DNA of 64,000 nucleotides from Paracoccaceae bacterium (GTDB lineage Bacteria > Pseudomonadota > Alphaproteobacteria > Rhodobacterales > Rhodobacteraceae): contig JAHYIZ010000009.1 in the NCBI GenBank assembly GCA_019429405.1, positions 1 to 64,000 of the forward strand, written 5' to 3'. The notes below the pieces were generated by a model. The model made no database searches. It saw nothing but the letters and a program-made list of their open reading frames with translations, and had not been told where the DNA came from. The translations under genes were made by a program, and so were the position numbers. Positions 52,590 to 61,279 of this stretch are shown piece by piece. Positions within the stretch are counted from its first letter, which is position 1, and each line of letters opens with the position of its first letter.

Positions 52590-52907
52590 AGCGGCGGCGG
52601 GCAGCACGTCTCGCCCCGGCTGCGGCCCATGTGCGTGCAGCGCCACACGATTCGCATAAAGCATGAAACCCGCCGGGTGCTGGTCGCGGCGGGCCAGGGC
52701 TGCGCGCCAAATGACGGCTCAAATATTAACAAAGTTGTGTCAAATCAGATACACACAACTGTAGATTGCATTCTGGCTCCATAAGTCCACCAAGGCACTC
52801 TTTACACGATTTTTTTTAGACCTTTACTCCTCTTCAGGTTGTGCACTCGGCGCCGCTGCGGCGTTGGGAACGGGCCCGCACATACCGGCAGGTAGGAGGT
52901 GGCGCAA
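52590..52907. promoter_or_regulatory. AT-rich promoter region upstream of the sugar transferase gene
   Basis: No gene is seen. From about 52715 to 52850 the composition turns AT-rich (TTTTTTTTAGACC), with the inverted repeat at 52733. A weak G/C hairpin CCCGCC/GGCGGG at 52669-52693 after the M20 gene has no T-run. Confidence 0.5.
52733..52760. promoter_or_regulatory. AGTTGTGT-N12-ACACAACT inverted repeat
   Basis: A perfect 8-bp inverted repeat with 12-base spacing in an AT-rich region 148 bases before the sugar transferase start. Its inner part fits TGT-N12-ACA, the pattern recognised by PpsR/CrtJ-type and many other regulators. Confidence 0.45.
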
Positions 52908-53579
52908 ATGTTCTACGGACACCATCAGGATCTCGATGTTGCCCATGGCGTCGATTGGTCACCCAGACCTGCGGGCTATCGGGGCAAGCAGATATTTGAC
53001 ACTCTTCTTGTGCTGGCGGCCTTGCCGCTTTTGGCGCCGGTGATCGCGGTCCTCTGGTGTCTCGTCAAACTCGATGGCGGGCCAGGGTTTTTTGGCCACA
53101 AGCGGGTGGGGTTTGGCGGGCGTGCATTTACCTGCTGGAAGCTGCGCACCATGGTGCCGGATGCCGAGCGCCGTTTGCAGGCCGAACTCGCGGCAAACCG
53201 CGCGCTTGCGCAAGAGTGGCAGCGCCACCAAAAGTTGAAAAATGACCCGCGAGTGACCAGGATAGGGGCGTTCTTGCGCAGGTCGAGCCTCGACGAGCTG
53301 CCGCAAATCTGGAACGTCCTGATGGGCGACATGAGCCTGGTGGGCCCGCGCCCCTTCACCCCCGACCAGCTGCCGCTTTATGTTGACGCCGGCGGCAGTT
53401 CTTATTTTCGTGTACGCCCTGGTATTACCGGGCCATGGCAAGTCTATGGCCGCAACGCCACGCGGTTTGTCGAGCGCGTGCAGTTCGATGATACCTATTC
53501 GCACGGCGGCACGCTTTTCGGCGACATTCTATTGGTGGCGCAGACCGCAAAGGTCGTGCTGAAAATGACGGGGCAATGA
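52908..53579 (+). CDS. Exopolysaccharide sugar transferase (undecaprenyl-phosphate type)
   Basis: A 223-residue member of the bacterial sugar transferase family (ExoY/WbaP C-terminal type). It has one N-terminal hydrophobic hairpin (QIFDTLLVLAALPLLAPVIAVLW), GFFGHKRVGFGGRAFTCWKLRTM and LRRSSLDELPQIWNVLMGDMSLVGPRPFTPDQL. The enzyme transfers the first sugar phosphate to undecaprenyl phosphate. ATG at 52908 lies eight bases beyond AGGAGG, so it is preferred to a GTG inside that site. The nearby UDP-glucose dehydrogenase may supply precursors. Confidence 0.92.
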   Translation: MFYGHHQDLDVAHGVDWSPRPAGYRGKQIFDTLLVLAALPLLAPVIAVLWCLVKLDGGPGFFGHKRVGFGGRAFTCWKLRTMVPDAERRLQAELAANRALAQEWQRHQKLKNDPRVTRIGAFLRRSSLDELPQIWNVLMGDMSLVGPRPFTPDQLPLYVDAGGSSYFRVRPGITGPWQVYGRNATRFVERVQFDDTYSHGGTLFGDILLVAQTAKVVLKMTGQ

Positions 53580-53970
53580 AGGGGGGCGGTCATCATCGCG
53601 GCGGGCCTGGCGGCGGCATTTTCGAGCCTTGCCAGCTGCGCCTTCCTTGTGAATATCGCATCGCGCGAAACCCGTTCCGGCGGCATCTCGTAACCTCATT
53701 TTGCGCGATGGCCTGATCGCAAACGCCGCAGTAGATGCGTGTTGCGTGGTTCATCGGTGGCGCAAGCGATCGGCAGGCAGGCAACACCGCGCGCCAATCG
53801 GTCTTGCCGAAGTTGCAGGCTCGCCAAGTTCACCTCTGGCGTCAGAATGGCGCGCACGCCTTTTCGCCTCACCTTCGCGTGATCGGCGGGATGAAACCGG
53901 CCCTAATCGCGTCTTTAGGTGCAGGGTGGCCGAGGGAGACGGCACATCCGGCTAACCAGGGAGCACAGAC
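53580..53970. other. Non-coding interval between the sugar transferase and the secreted-repeat gene
   Basis: In this 391-base stretch I find no coding frame with recognisable features. It is not notably AT-rich and contains no clear terminator. It probably holds the promoter for the downstream three genes. Confidence 0.4.
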
Positions 53971-54351
53971 ATGATCCGCAGACATCTGACACTCGCCGCA
54001 GTTCTGGCAGGGCTTGCAGCCCCAGCGCTGGCCGAAACCGGCATCGTGGCGGCCGACACCAGCCTTGGCAAAGTTCTGGTCGATGCCAATGGCATGACGC
54101 TTTACACCTACGACCCCGACACCCCCGGCACGTCGGTCTGTTACAACAATTGCGCGGTGAACTGGCCGCCGCTGCTTGCCCCTGCGGGCGCAGTGCCGGA
54201 AGGCGCGTTCGGGCTGACCACCCGCACCGATGGCGCCGTGCAGTGGACCTATGATGGCAAGCCGCTCTATCTCTGGATCAAAGACACCAAGCCCGGCGAT
54301 GTCACCGGCGACGGTGTCGGCGGCGTCTGGCATGTCATCATGAGCATGTAG
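53971..54351 (+). CDS. Exported secreted-repeat (COG4315) protein
   Basis: A 126-residue protein with a signal peptide (RHLTLAAVLAGLAAPALAE). Two tandem units follow, GKVLVDANGMTLYTYD and AVQWTYDGKPLYLWIKD, each with the TLY-x-Y/F-D pattern of PF03640-type repeats; CYNNC forms a possible disulfide. Function in bacteria is unclear. It is followed by a sigma factor gene 21 bases after, so the three genes are probably one operon. Confidence 0.85.
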   Translation: MIRRHLTLAAVLAGLAAPALAETGIVAADTSLGKVLVDANGMTLYTYDPDTPGTSVCYNNCAVNWPPLLAPAGAVPEGAFGLTTRTDGAVQWTYDGKPLYLWIKDTKPGDVTGDGVGGVWHVIMSM

Positions 54352-54372
54352 GCCAGCACGAGGCGCGCGCGC

Positions 54373-54897
54373 ATGACCGTGCTGGACGAGATCGAGGCCG
54401 CCATACCCGCGCTGCGCCGCTACGCGGTGGCGCTGCTGCGAGACCGCACGGCGGCGGATGACCTCGTGCAGGATTGCCTTGAGCGCGCGCTTGCACGCCG
54501 TGCCGGATGGCGCGGCGAGGGCAGCGTACGCGGCTGGATGTTCCGCATTCTCGTCAACCTGCATCATGACGGGCAGCGGCAGCGGCCCAAGGGCGTGCAA
54601 CTGACCCTTGTCAGCGAGGATATGGCCGAATTTTCCCGCCCCGGCGCGCAAGAGGGCCACATGGCCCTGCGCGAGGTGCAGGCGGCGATTGCGCGCTTGC
54701 CCGAAGACCAGCGAAAGGCACTGCTGCTGGTGGCGCTAGAGGGTATGTCACTGGCCGAAGCGGCTGCGGTGCTGGGGCTGGCCGAAGGCACGCTTGCCTC
54801 GCGTCTGGGCCGCGCGCGCGCCAGCCTGCGCGCCGCGACCGGCCGCAAAACTGAAAAAGCGGCACGGCCGCGCGATGAAGGGACCGTGCAGCCATGA
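54373..54897 (+). CDS. ECF-type RNA polymerase sigma factor
   Basis: A 174-residue sigma factor. Region 2 (RRYAVALLRDRTAADDLVQDCLERAL with WMFRILVNLHHD) and region 4 (AIARLPEDQRKALLLVALEGMSLAEAAAVLGLAEGTLASRLGRAR) are both present and intact. It belongs to the small cytoplasmic ECF class. It overlaps the next gene by four bases (ATGA). Its promoters and signal are unknown; the adjoining secreted protein may be a target. Confidence 0.93.
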   Translation: MTVLDEIEAAIPALRRYAVALLRDRTAADDLVQDCLERALARRAGWRGEGSVRGWMFRILVNLHHDGQRQRPKGVQLTLVSEDMAEFSRPGAQEGHMALREVQAAIARLPEDQRKALLLVALEGMSLAEAAAVLGLAEGTLASRLGRARASLRAATGRKTEKAARPRDEGTVQP

Positions 54898-55655
54898 CCG
54901 AGCGGCAGCCACTTTCAGAACTGGAGCTGATCCTGTTGCGGCACGGCACCGGGCCTGCAGCCCCGCCCGTGCCTGATGCCACGGCCAGCGCAACACTCGC
55001 CGAATGGGACCGGCAAGATGCGGCACTTGCGGCGCTTTACGGGCCGATTGCCGCCGAGCCGCTGCCCGCCACCATGCGCGCGGCGCTGGACCATGCCGTA
55101 CGCGCAGAAGCGGCGCCACGGGACGCATGGCCCCCCCGCGCGCGCATCGCCGCTGCGCTGGCGCTCGTGGCGTTGGGCGCCGCCGGCGGCTGGGGCGCGG
55201 CACAACTGCCGTCTGCGGGCAGCGCAACCCAGACAGCGGCGGTCTATGCGGCGATCCGTGCGCACCAGACCTTTGTCGGCGAGGTGACGCATCCGGTCGA
55301 GGTGAAGGCCGATCAGGCCGAGCACCTGACGCGCTGGCTTTCCAAGCGGCTCGGCCACCAGATCAACGCCCCTGATTTCGCGGCCTTCGGTTTCGTTCTG
55401 ATAGGTGGGCGCATTTTGCCGGCCGATCCGGGCACGGCGGCGGTTTTCATGTACGAAAACGCGACCGGCCAGCGCATCACGCTCTATGCCGCACCCGGCG
55501 ATGGCAGCAACACCACCGCGTTTCGCTTTGTCGAAGCGGAGGCGACGCAGGGCTTTTGGTGGGTCGATGGCAGCCTGCGCTATGCGGTGGTGGGCGAGGT
55601 GCCGCGCGAAGCGCTGCGAGCGCTTGCCACGGCGGCATGGGAACAACTGACCTGA
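54894..55655 (+). CDS. Probable anti-sigma factor
   Basis: A 253-residue membrane protein overlapping the sigma gene start-to-stop. Residues 1-80 are cytoplasmic, with LAEWDRQDAALAALYGPI resembling the sigma-binding helices of RseA/ChrR-type anti-sigma factors, then one transmembrane helix (RIAAALALVALGAAGGWGAA) and a periplasmic domain with HPVEVKADQAEHLTRWLSKRLG and VEAEATQGFWWVDGSLRYAVVG. The zinc motif HxxxCxxC of ZAS domains is absent. This organisation fits COG5662-type regulators. Confidence 0.85.
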   Translation: MTERQPLSELELILLRHGTGPAAPPVPDATASATLAEWDRQDAALAALYGPIAAEPLPATMRAALDHAVRAEAAPRDAWPPRARIAAALALVALGAAGGWGAAQLPSAGSATQTAAVYAAIRAHQTFVGEVTHPVEVKADQAEHLTRWLSKRLGHQINAPDFAAFGFVLIGGRILPADPGTAAVFMYENATGQRITLYAAPGDGSNTTAFRFVEAEATQGFWWVDGSLRYAVVGEVPREALRALATAAWEQLT

Positions 55656-55716
55656 CCGCGCTGCCCCGGCGCATCGGGGCTATCCGAACAGGTTCTCCGG
55701 CCTGCCGCCTGCGCCC

Positions 55717-57912
55717 TTACCAGAAGCTCTGGGGGTCGATGTCAACCGCCAACCGCACCTGCCCCGGCACCTTGAACTGCCCCAACCATTCGGCAATAGC
55801 CGCCTGCAACGGCGCCGCGCGGTCTGCCTTGATCAACAGCCGCACCCGGTGCCGCCCGCGCACCCGAGCAATGGGGGCGGCGGCGGGGCCGTAAAGCTCG
55901 GCCCCGATCCGCTTGAGCGGCCCCGCCCGGCGCGCCAGTTCGGTGCCGAAGTCGAACACGCGCGCAAGGTCGGGGCCGGAAAGGATGATCCCGGCCATGC
56001 GGCCGAACGGCGGCACCCCGGCGGCGCGGCGCCCTTCAGCCTCGGCGCGCCAGAAGCCCTCTTCGTCGCCCGCCAGAATCGCGCGGATCACCGGGTGCTC
56101 GGGCTGGTGCGTCTGCAACAACGCCACGCCGCGCCGCGCGGTGCGCCCGGCGCGCCCCGCCACCTGCCGCATCAGCTGAAACGTGCGTTCAGCGGCGCGC
56201 AGATCGGACCCTTGCAACCCAAGGTCGGCGTCAATCACCCCGACCAGCGTCAGCAGCGGGAAATTGTGCCCCTTGGCTACGATCTGGGTGCCGATGATGA
56301 TGTCGGCTGCCCCCGCCGCAATGCCCTCGATCGCCTCTTTCAGCGCCCGCGCGCTGCCAAAGAGGTCGGACGACAGCACCGCCAGCCGCGCAGCGGGAAA
56401 CCGCGCCGCCACCTCTTCGGCCAGCCGCTCCACCCCCGGCCCCAGCGCTGAAAGCCGCCCTGCCACGCCACAGGCCGGGCAGACCTCGGGCATCGGCGCG
56501 GTCTCGCCGCATTGGTGGCACATCAGCCGTTTGAGGAACCGATGCTCGACCATCCGCGCGTCGCAATGCTTGCAGCCGATCTGGTGGCCGCAGGCGCGGC
56601 AGACGGTGACCGGCGCATAGCCGCGACGGTTGAGAAACAGCATCGCCTGCTCGCCCGCATCCAGCCGCGCCTGCACCTCGGTCGCAAGCGTCGGCGAGAT
56701 CCAGCGCCCCGCCTCTTGCGCCTCGGCGCGCAGATCAATCGCCCGCATCTCGGGCAGTTCGGCCTCGCCAAAGCGGCTGGTCAGGGCGATGCGCGCATAT
56801 TTGCCCGCCTCGGCGTTGACCCAGGTTTCAAGGCTTGGCGTAGCCGAAGCCAGCACCACCTGCGCGCTGCACAGCGAAGCGCGCAGCACCGCCATGTCGC
56901 GCGCATGGTAAAGCGCGCCCTCCTCCTGCTTGTAGCCGGTGTCGTGCTCTTCATCGACGACGATCAGCCCAAGGTCGCGAAACGGCAAAAAGAGGGCCGA
57001 TCGCGCGCCCACGACCAGTTGCACCCCCCCTGCCCCGGCCATCCGCCACAGGCGCCGCCGTTCAGCCTGGGTCTGGCCCGAATGCCACTCGCCCGGCCGC
57101 GCGCCAAACCGCGCCTCGACCCGGGCCAGAAACGCGCCGGTCAAGGCGATCTCGGGCAGCAGCACCAGCGCCTGGCGCCCCTGCGCAAGGCACTCGGCCA
57201 CCGCCTCAAGGTAAACTTCGGTCTTGCCCGATCCGGTGACGCCTTGCAGCAAGGTGGTGCCATAGCCGCCCGCCCGCACAAGGGCACGCAAGTGCTGCGC
57301 CGCGTCGGCCTGATCTGGTGCCAGCACCTTGCCCGCCAGGGCCGGGTCAAGCCGCAAGAACGGCGCATCGCGCGGCGCCTCGGCCTCGATCACCGCGCCC
57401 GAAGCCACCAGCCCCTTGACCACCTGCGCCCCGACCCCGGCCAACCCGGCCAACTCGGCCAGTGCAAACCCCGCGCCGCCGTGCTCGGCCAGCACTTCCA
57501 GCACCCGCGCCCGCGCGTCGGTCATCCGCTCGGGGCGCGCGGCACCCAGCCGGTAGACCTTGCGCATTCCCGGTGGGTCACCCAGCCCCGGCGCCCGCGT
57601 CGCCAACCGCAACATCACTGAAAGCGGCGTCAGCGTGTATTCCGCCATCCGCAGCAAGAACGCCCGCATCTCGGCGCCCATCGGCGCGGCGTCAAGCACC
57701 CGCGTCACCGGGCGCACCTTGGCCGGGTCATAGCCGCCCTCGCCCGGCCCCCAGACCACGCCCAAAACCCGGCGCGGCCCCAGTGGAACCTCAACGAACG
57801 CCCCCGCAAAACAGCCACCCTCGGGTGCGCGGTAGTCGAGCGGGCGCCCCACCGGCTCGGCGGTCAAAACCGCCACCAGCGCGCCCGCGTCAAAGAAGCC
57901 AGGCTCATCCAT
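55717..57912 (-). CDS. priA: Primosomal protein N' (replication restart helicase)
   Basis: A 731-residue DNA helicase. Walker A is GVTGSGKTEVY, the DExH box is VVDEEHDTGYKQEEGALYHARDM, and two zinc fingers are visible in CRACGHQIGCKHC and CHQCGE...CPACG. It loads the replisome at broken forks. ATG at 57912 is taken; an in-frame extension upstream runs into a tandem duplication and would add repeated residues (WFLDLGMFLDLGM). It seems to lack its own strong ribosome-binding site; see the leader peptide entry. Confidence 0.95.
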   Translation of the reverse strand: MDEPGFFDAGALVAVLTAEPVGRPLDYRAPEGGCFAGAFVEVPLGPRRVLGVVWGPGEGGYDPAKVRPVTRVLDAAPMGAEMRAFLLRMAEYTLTPLSVMLRLATRAPGLGDPPGMRKVYRLGAARPERMTDARARVLEVLAEHGGAGFALAELAGLAGVGAQVVKGLVASGAVIEAEAPRDAPFLRLDPALAGKVLAPDQADAAQHLRALVRAGGYGTTLLQGVTGSGKTEVYLEAVAECLAQGRQALVLLPEIALTGAFLARVEARFGARPGEWHSGQTQAERRRLWRMAGAGGVQLVVGARSALFLPFRDLGLIVVDEEHDTGYKQEEGALYHARDMAVLRASLCSAQVVLASATPSLETWVNAEAGKYARIALTSRFGEAELPEMRAIDLRAEAQEAGRWISPTLATEVQARLDAGEQAMLFLNRRGYAPVTVCRACGHQIGCKHCDARMVEHRFLKRLMCHQCGETAPMPEVCPACGVAGRLSALGPGVERLAEEVAARFPAARLAVLSSDLFGSARALKEAIEGIAAGAADIIIGTQIVAKGHNFPLLTLVGVIDADLGLQGSDLRAAERTFQLMRQVAGRAGRTARRGVALLQTHQPEHPVIRAILAGDEEGFWRAEAEGRRAAGVPPFGRMAGIILSGPDLARVFDFGTELARRAGPLKRIGAELYGPAAAPIARVRGRHRVRLLIKADRAAPLQAAIAEWLGQFKVPGQVRLAVDIDPQSFW

Positions 57913-57949
57913 GCCAAGGTCCAGAAACATGCCAAGGTCCAGAAACCAT
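57905..57949 (-). promoter_or_regulatory. Possible leader peptide uORF of priA with tandem-repeat codons
   Basis: On the minus strand GGAGG, four bases, then ATG starts a 14-codon frame, MVSGPWHVSGPWHG, whose stop overlaps the priA start region (ATGGATGA). The repeat VSGPWH comes from an 18-base tandem duplication at 57911-57946. The GGAGG is the best ribosome-binding site near the priA start. Confidence 0.35.
57911..57946. repeat. 18-base tandem duplication upstream of priA
   Basis: Two identical copies of ATGCCAAGGTCCAGAAAC in direct repeat, directly upstream of and overlapping the priA start codon. It looks like a recent duplication; multiples of 18 keep both frames. Confidence 0.8.
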
Positions 57950-57954
57950 CTTGC

Positions 57955-58023
57955 CTCCGGCGGGGGTATTTTCACAAAGGAGATGCACTGATTTCTTCAT
58001 CGCGAAAAATACCCGCCGGGGGG
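57955..58023. repeat. Two intergenic repeat copies in inverted orientation (copy 8)
   Basis: CCGGCGGGGGTATTTTCAC and AAAGGAGATG on the plus strand face CCGGCGGGTATTTTTCGCG and GATGAAGAAAT on the minus strand. They lie in the divergent region between priA and tal. Confidence 0.6.
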
Positions 58024-58159
58024 TGAGGCGCGCACGCGCCGAGGGGGGCGGCCAGCCCCCCCTTTGCCGCCCGCCGCAGGCGCAATGGCGCGCGCAAGGG
58101 CTTTCGGGCGCCCCGCTTTTGCGCTATCACGCCGCCAAACCCGCCACAGGAGCCGAACC

Positions 58160-58813
58160 ATGAAATTCTTCGTCGATACCGCCGATGTCGCCGCCATCCG
58201 AGAGCTGAACGCGCTCGGCATGGCAGACGGGGTCACCACCAACCCTTCGCTGATCCTCAAATCGGGGCGCGACATCCTTGAAGTGACCCGCGAAATCTGC
58301 GGCATCGTCTCCGGCCCGGTTTCGGCCGAAGTGGTGGCCACCGACGCAAAAACCATGATCTCCGAAGGACTGACACTGGCCAAGATCGCCCCCAATATCG
58401 CGATCAAGGTGCCCCTGACGTGGGACGGGCTGACCGCCTGCAAGGCTTTCGCATCCGAAGGCCACATGGTCAACGTCACGCTCTGTTTTTCCGCCGCGCA
58501 AGCGATTCTTGCCGCCAAGGCCGGGGCAAGCTTTATTTCGCCCTTCATCGGGCGGCTCGATGACAACAACTATGACGGCGTCCAGCTGATTGAGGATATC
58601 CGCACCATCTACGACAACTACGGCTTCAAGACCGAAATCCTCGCCGCCTCGATCCGCTCGGTCAACCACATCACCGATTGCGCGCGCATCGGGGCCGATG
58701 TCATCACCGCGCCGCCCGCTGTCATCAAGGCCATGGCGAACCATGTGCTGACCGACAAGGGGCTGGACCAGTTCCTGAAAGACTGGGCAAAGACCGGGCA
58801 GAAGATCGGCTGA
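58160..58813 (+). CDS. tal: Transaldolase
   Basis: A 217-residue transaldolase of the short, FSA-like subfamily (TalC). It begins [19 protein letters not shown], has [15 protein letters not shown] and the Schiff-base lysine in [15 protein letters not shown] near residue 85, and ends [11 protein letters not shown]. It moves three-carbon units between sugar phosphates. ATG at 58160 is preferred. No fusion or truncation is visible. Confidence 0.93.
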   Translation: MKFFVDTADVAAIRELNALGMADGVTTNPSLILKSGRDILEVTREICGIVSGPVSAEVVATDAKTMISEGLTLAKIAPNIAIKVPLTWDGLTACKAFASEGHMVNVTLCFSAAQAILAAKAGASFISPFIGRLDDNNYDGVQLIEDIRTIYDNYGFKTEILAASIRSVNHITDCARIGADVITAPPAVIKAMANHVLTDKGLDQFLKDWAKTGQKIG

Positions 58814-58858
58814 AATAACGCCTGATTTTTTGTTCGAATAGTGTAAGCTGGCGCCAAA

Positions 58859-59593
58859 ATGACCACCGAAACGGGCGGGAACACGGGCATGAGCGAACAG
58901 GCACTGGTCAACCAGCTGCGCGACAAGATCATCAGCGACCCCGAGGTGATCCTCGAAGATCGCGATGTGATGCGTGCGCTGGTGGCGGCAAACGAACGCG
59001 CGATGGGCGCCAATATCGTCGATCTGCGCGGCGTCGCGATGGAGCGGCTAGAGGCGCGGCTTGAGCGGCTTGAAGATACCCACCGTTCGGTGATCGCAGC
59101 GGCCTACGAAAACCTCGCGGGCACCAACCTGATCCACCGCGCCGTGCTGAGCATGCTCGACCCGTTGGAGTTTGAAGGCTTCCTGCTGAACCTCGGCACC
59201 GAAGTGGCCGAAATCTTGCGCGTCGATTCGGTGCGTCTGGTGCTTGAAAGTCTGCATTCCGAAAACGACCCGGCGCTGCGTCAGCTTGGCGATGTTCTCT
59301 GCGTAGCCGAGCCGGGCTTCATCCACGAATACATGCGGGCCGGCCGCAATGGCCAGCCGCGCGCCGTTGTGCTGCGCCAGACCCTGCCCAATTCCGACAC
59401 GATCCATGGCGAAAAGGCCGAATGGATCCGGTCCGAAGCCCTGATGCGGCTCGATTTCGGCGATGGTCGGCTGCCGGGGATGCTGGTGATGGGTGCTGAA
59501 GACCCGCATCAGTTCAAGCCCTCGCAAGGCACTGACCTCTTGGCCTTCTTCGCCGACGTGTTCGAGCGTGCGATGCGCCGCTGGCTTGGCTGA
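58859..59593 (+). CDS. DUF484 family protein
   Basis: A 244-residue protein (234 if ATG at 58889, MSEQALVNQLRDKI, is used, which is closer to relatives). The conserved segment DPEVILEDRDVMRALVAANERAMGANIVDLRGVAMERLEARLERLEDTHR-type helices are followed by a GAF-like domain (EVAEILRVDSVRLVLES, LLVMGAEDPHQF). DUF484 is regularly found just upstream of xerC, as here (stop one base from xerC ATG). Role unknown. Confidence 0.9.
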   Translation: MTTETGGNTGMSEQALVNQLRDKIISDPEVILEDRDVMRALVAANERAMGANIVDLRGVAMERLEARLERLEDTHRSVIAAAYENLAGTNLIHRAVLSMLDPLEFEGFLLNLGTEVAEILRVDSVRLVLESLHSENDPALRQLGDVLCVAEPGFIHEYMRAGRNGQPRAVVLRQTLPNSDTIHGEKAEWIRSEALMRLDFGDGRLPGMLVMGAEDPHQFKPSQGTDLLAFFADVFERAMRRWLG

Positions 59594-59594
59594 C

Positions 59595-60518
59595 ATGCGC
59601 ACGGGGTTTTCCCCTGCGGCCGCCGATGCGCTGGCGACATGGCTTGACCATCTGCGCGCGCTCGATGGCGCGGCAGAACACACGCTGACCGCCTATCGCG
59701 CCGATGTCGCCGAATTTCTCGGCTTTCTTTCCCGCCACCGGGGCGAGGGCATGGGCACGGCGCGGCTTGCCGGCATCGGTCAGGGCGACATGCGCGCCTT
59801 CATGGCGCAAGAGCACGGCCGCGGGCTTGGCGCGCGATCGCTCGCGCGCAGGCTTTCGGCGGTCAAGGGTTTCATCCGCTGGCTGGCCGACCGCGAGGGG
59901 TTTGATGCAACCCATGTGCTGGCAGCACGGGCCCCGAAATACCCCCGCAGTCTGCCGCGCCCGCTGACCGAAGACGGCGCGCGCGATGTCATTTTACGCG
60001 CCGAGACACAAACCGAAGAGCCATGGATCGCCGCGCGCGACGCGGCGGTTCTGACGCTGCTTTACGGCTGCGGCTTGCGGATTTCCGAGGCGCTGGGGCT
60101 GACCGGGTCTGATCTGCCACTGGGCGCGAGCTTGCGCATTACCGGCAAGGGCGGGCGCGAGCGGGTGGTGCCGGTACTGCCCGCCGCCGCCCTTGCCGTG
60201 GCCGAATACCTGCGGCTTTGCCCCTACCGCATGGAACCGGGGCAGGCGCTATTTCGCGGCGCGCGCGGCGGGCCGCTCAATCCGCGACTCATTGCCTTGG
60301 CAATGCAGCGCGCCCGCATGAGCCTGGGCCTGCCCGCCACCGCCACGCCGCACGCGCTGCGCCACAGCTTTGCCACCCACCTGCTGGCCGCCGGCGGCGA
60401 TCTGCGCGCGATACAAGACCTTTTGGGCCACGCCAGCCTTGCCACCACCCAGATCTACACTGCGGTCGACAGTGCCCACCTGATGCAGGTCTACGAAGCG
60501 GCGCACCCGCGCAAGTGA
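59595..60518 (+). CDS. xerC: Site-specific tyrosine recombinase XerC
   Basis: A 307-residue recombinase. The N-terminal SAM-like domain (LDHLRALDGAAEHTLTAYRADVAEFL) is followed by the catalytic domain with Arg in YGCGLRISEALGL, Lys in ITGKGGRERVVP, the HALRHSFATHLL His/Arg pair, LLGHASLATTQIYTAVD His and Tyr. It resolves chromosome dimers with XerD at dif. ATG at 59595 begins one base after the DUF484 stop. It is the housekeeping, not an integron or phage, recombinase. Confidence 0.94.
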   Translation: MRTGFSPAAADALATWLDHLRALDGAAEHTLTAYRADVAEFLGFLSRHRGEGMGTARLAGIGQGDMRAFMAQEHGRGLGARSLARRLSAVKGFIRWLADREGFDATHVLAARAPKYPRSLPRPLTEDGARDVILRAETQTEEPWIAARDAAVLTLLYGCGLRISEALGLTGSDLPLGASLRITGKGGRERVVPVLPAAALAVAEYLRLCPYRMEPGQALFRGARGGPLNPRLIALAMQRARMSLGLPATATPHALRHSFATHLLAAGGDLRAIQDLLGHASLATTQIYTAVDSAHLMQVYEAAHPRK

Positions 60519-60574
60519 CCCCTGTGTGACGCGGCGGCATTGCCAGCCTGCAGCAATTGCGCCATGAAGGCAGT

Positions 60575-61279
60575 ATGTCAGCGCGTCTCAAGGCCCTTTC
60601 GGTCCATCTTCTCACCGCCACCGGCGCGGTTCTGGCGATGCTGGCGATGCTGGCTGCGGTCGAGGGCGAATGGAGCATGATGTTCCTGTGGCTGGTGGGC
60701 GCGCTGATCGTCGATGGCGTCGATGGGCCGCTGGCGCGCCACTATGATGTCAAGCACAACTGGCCCACCTATGATGGCGTCCTGCTGGACCTGATCATCG
60801 ACTACCTGACCTATGTCTTCATTCCCGCCTTCGCGCTCTTTAATTCCGGCCTGCTGCCGGGGTGGACCGGCTGGATCGCGATCATTGTCATCACCTATGC
60901 CTCGGTGATCTATTTCGTCGATACCCGCATGAAGACCAAGGATTGCTCGTTTGCGGGCTTTCCGGCCTGCTGGAATATGGTGGTGCTGGTGCTGTTCGCG
61001 GCGCAGCTCAATTTCTGGGTTACGCTTGGTGTGGTGGTGCTGCTGGCAGGGGCGATGTTCACCAACCTTCGTTTCATTCACCCGGTGCGCACGGCGCGCT
61101 GGCGCGCGGTGTCGCTGCCTGTCGCGATTGCCTGGACAGGGTTTGCGACCTGGGCCGCCTGGGTCGATTTTCACCCTGCCAGCTGGGCGCATTGGGGGCT
61201 GATTGCGACCTCGCTCTACCTGCTCGGGGTCGGTATCGTGCAGCAGCTGATACCCCCGCGCAGCGGCGCCCACGCCTAA
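60575..61279 (+). CDS. pcs: Phosphatidylcholine synthase
   Basis: A 234-residue CDP-alcohol phosphatidyltransferase-type enzyme that joins choline directly to CDP-diacylglycerol. The motif DGVDGPLARHYDVKHNWPTYDG and LDLIIDYLTYVFIP (D-G-x2-D-G-x2-A-R ... G-x3-D-x3-D) is specific to Pcs. About eight transmembrane helices. ATG at 60575 follows AAGGCAGT. Choline comes from the choXWV system in this window. The end overlaps the convergent EamA gene by four bases. Confidence 0.92.
   Translation: MSARLKALSVHLLTATGAVLAMLAMLAAVEGEWSMMFLWLVGALIVDGVDGPLARHYDVKHNWPTYDGVLLDLIIDYLTYVFIPAFALFNSGLLPGWTGWIAIIVITYASVIYFVDTRMKTKDCSFAGFPACWNMVVLVLFAAQLNFWVTLGVVVLLAGAMFTNLRFIHPVRTARWRAVSLPVAIAWTGFATWAAWVDFHPASWAHWGLIATSLYLLGVGIVQQLIPPRSGAHA

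Noticed and set aside
52669-52693. Hairpin CCCGCC/GGCGGG as terminator of the M20 peptidase gene
   Set aside because: Six-base stem with a 13-base loop and no T-run; too weak to call.
59595-60518. XerC as evidence for an integrative element or prophage
   Set aside because: It is linked to DUF484 as in housekeeping loci and no excisionase, capsid, attachment-site duplication or other phage genes are nearby.
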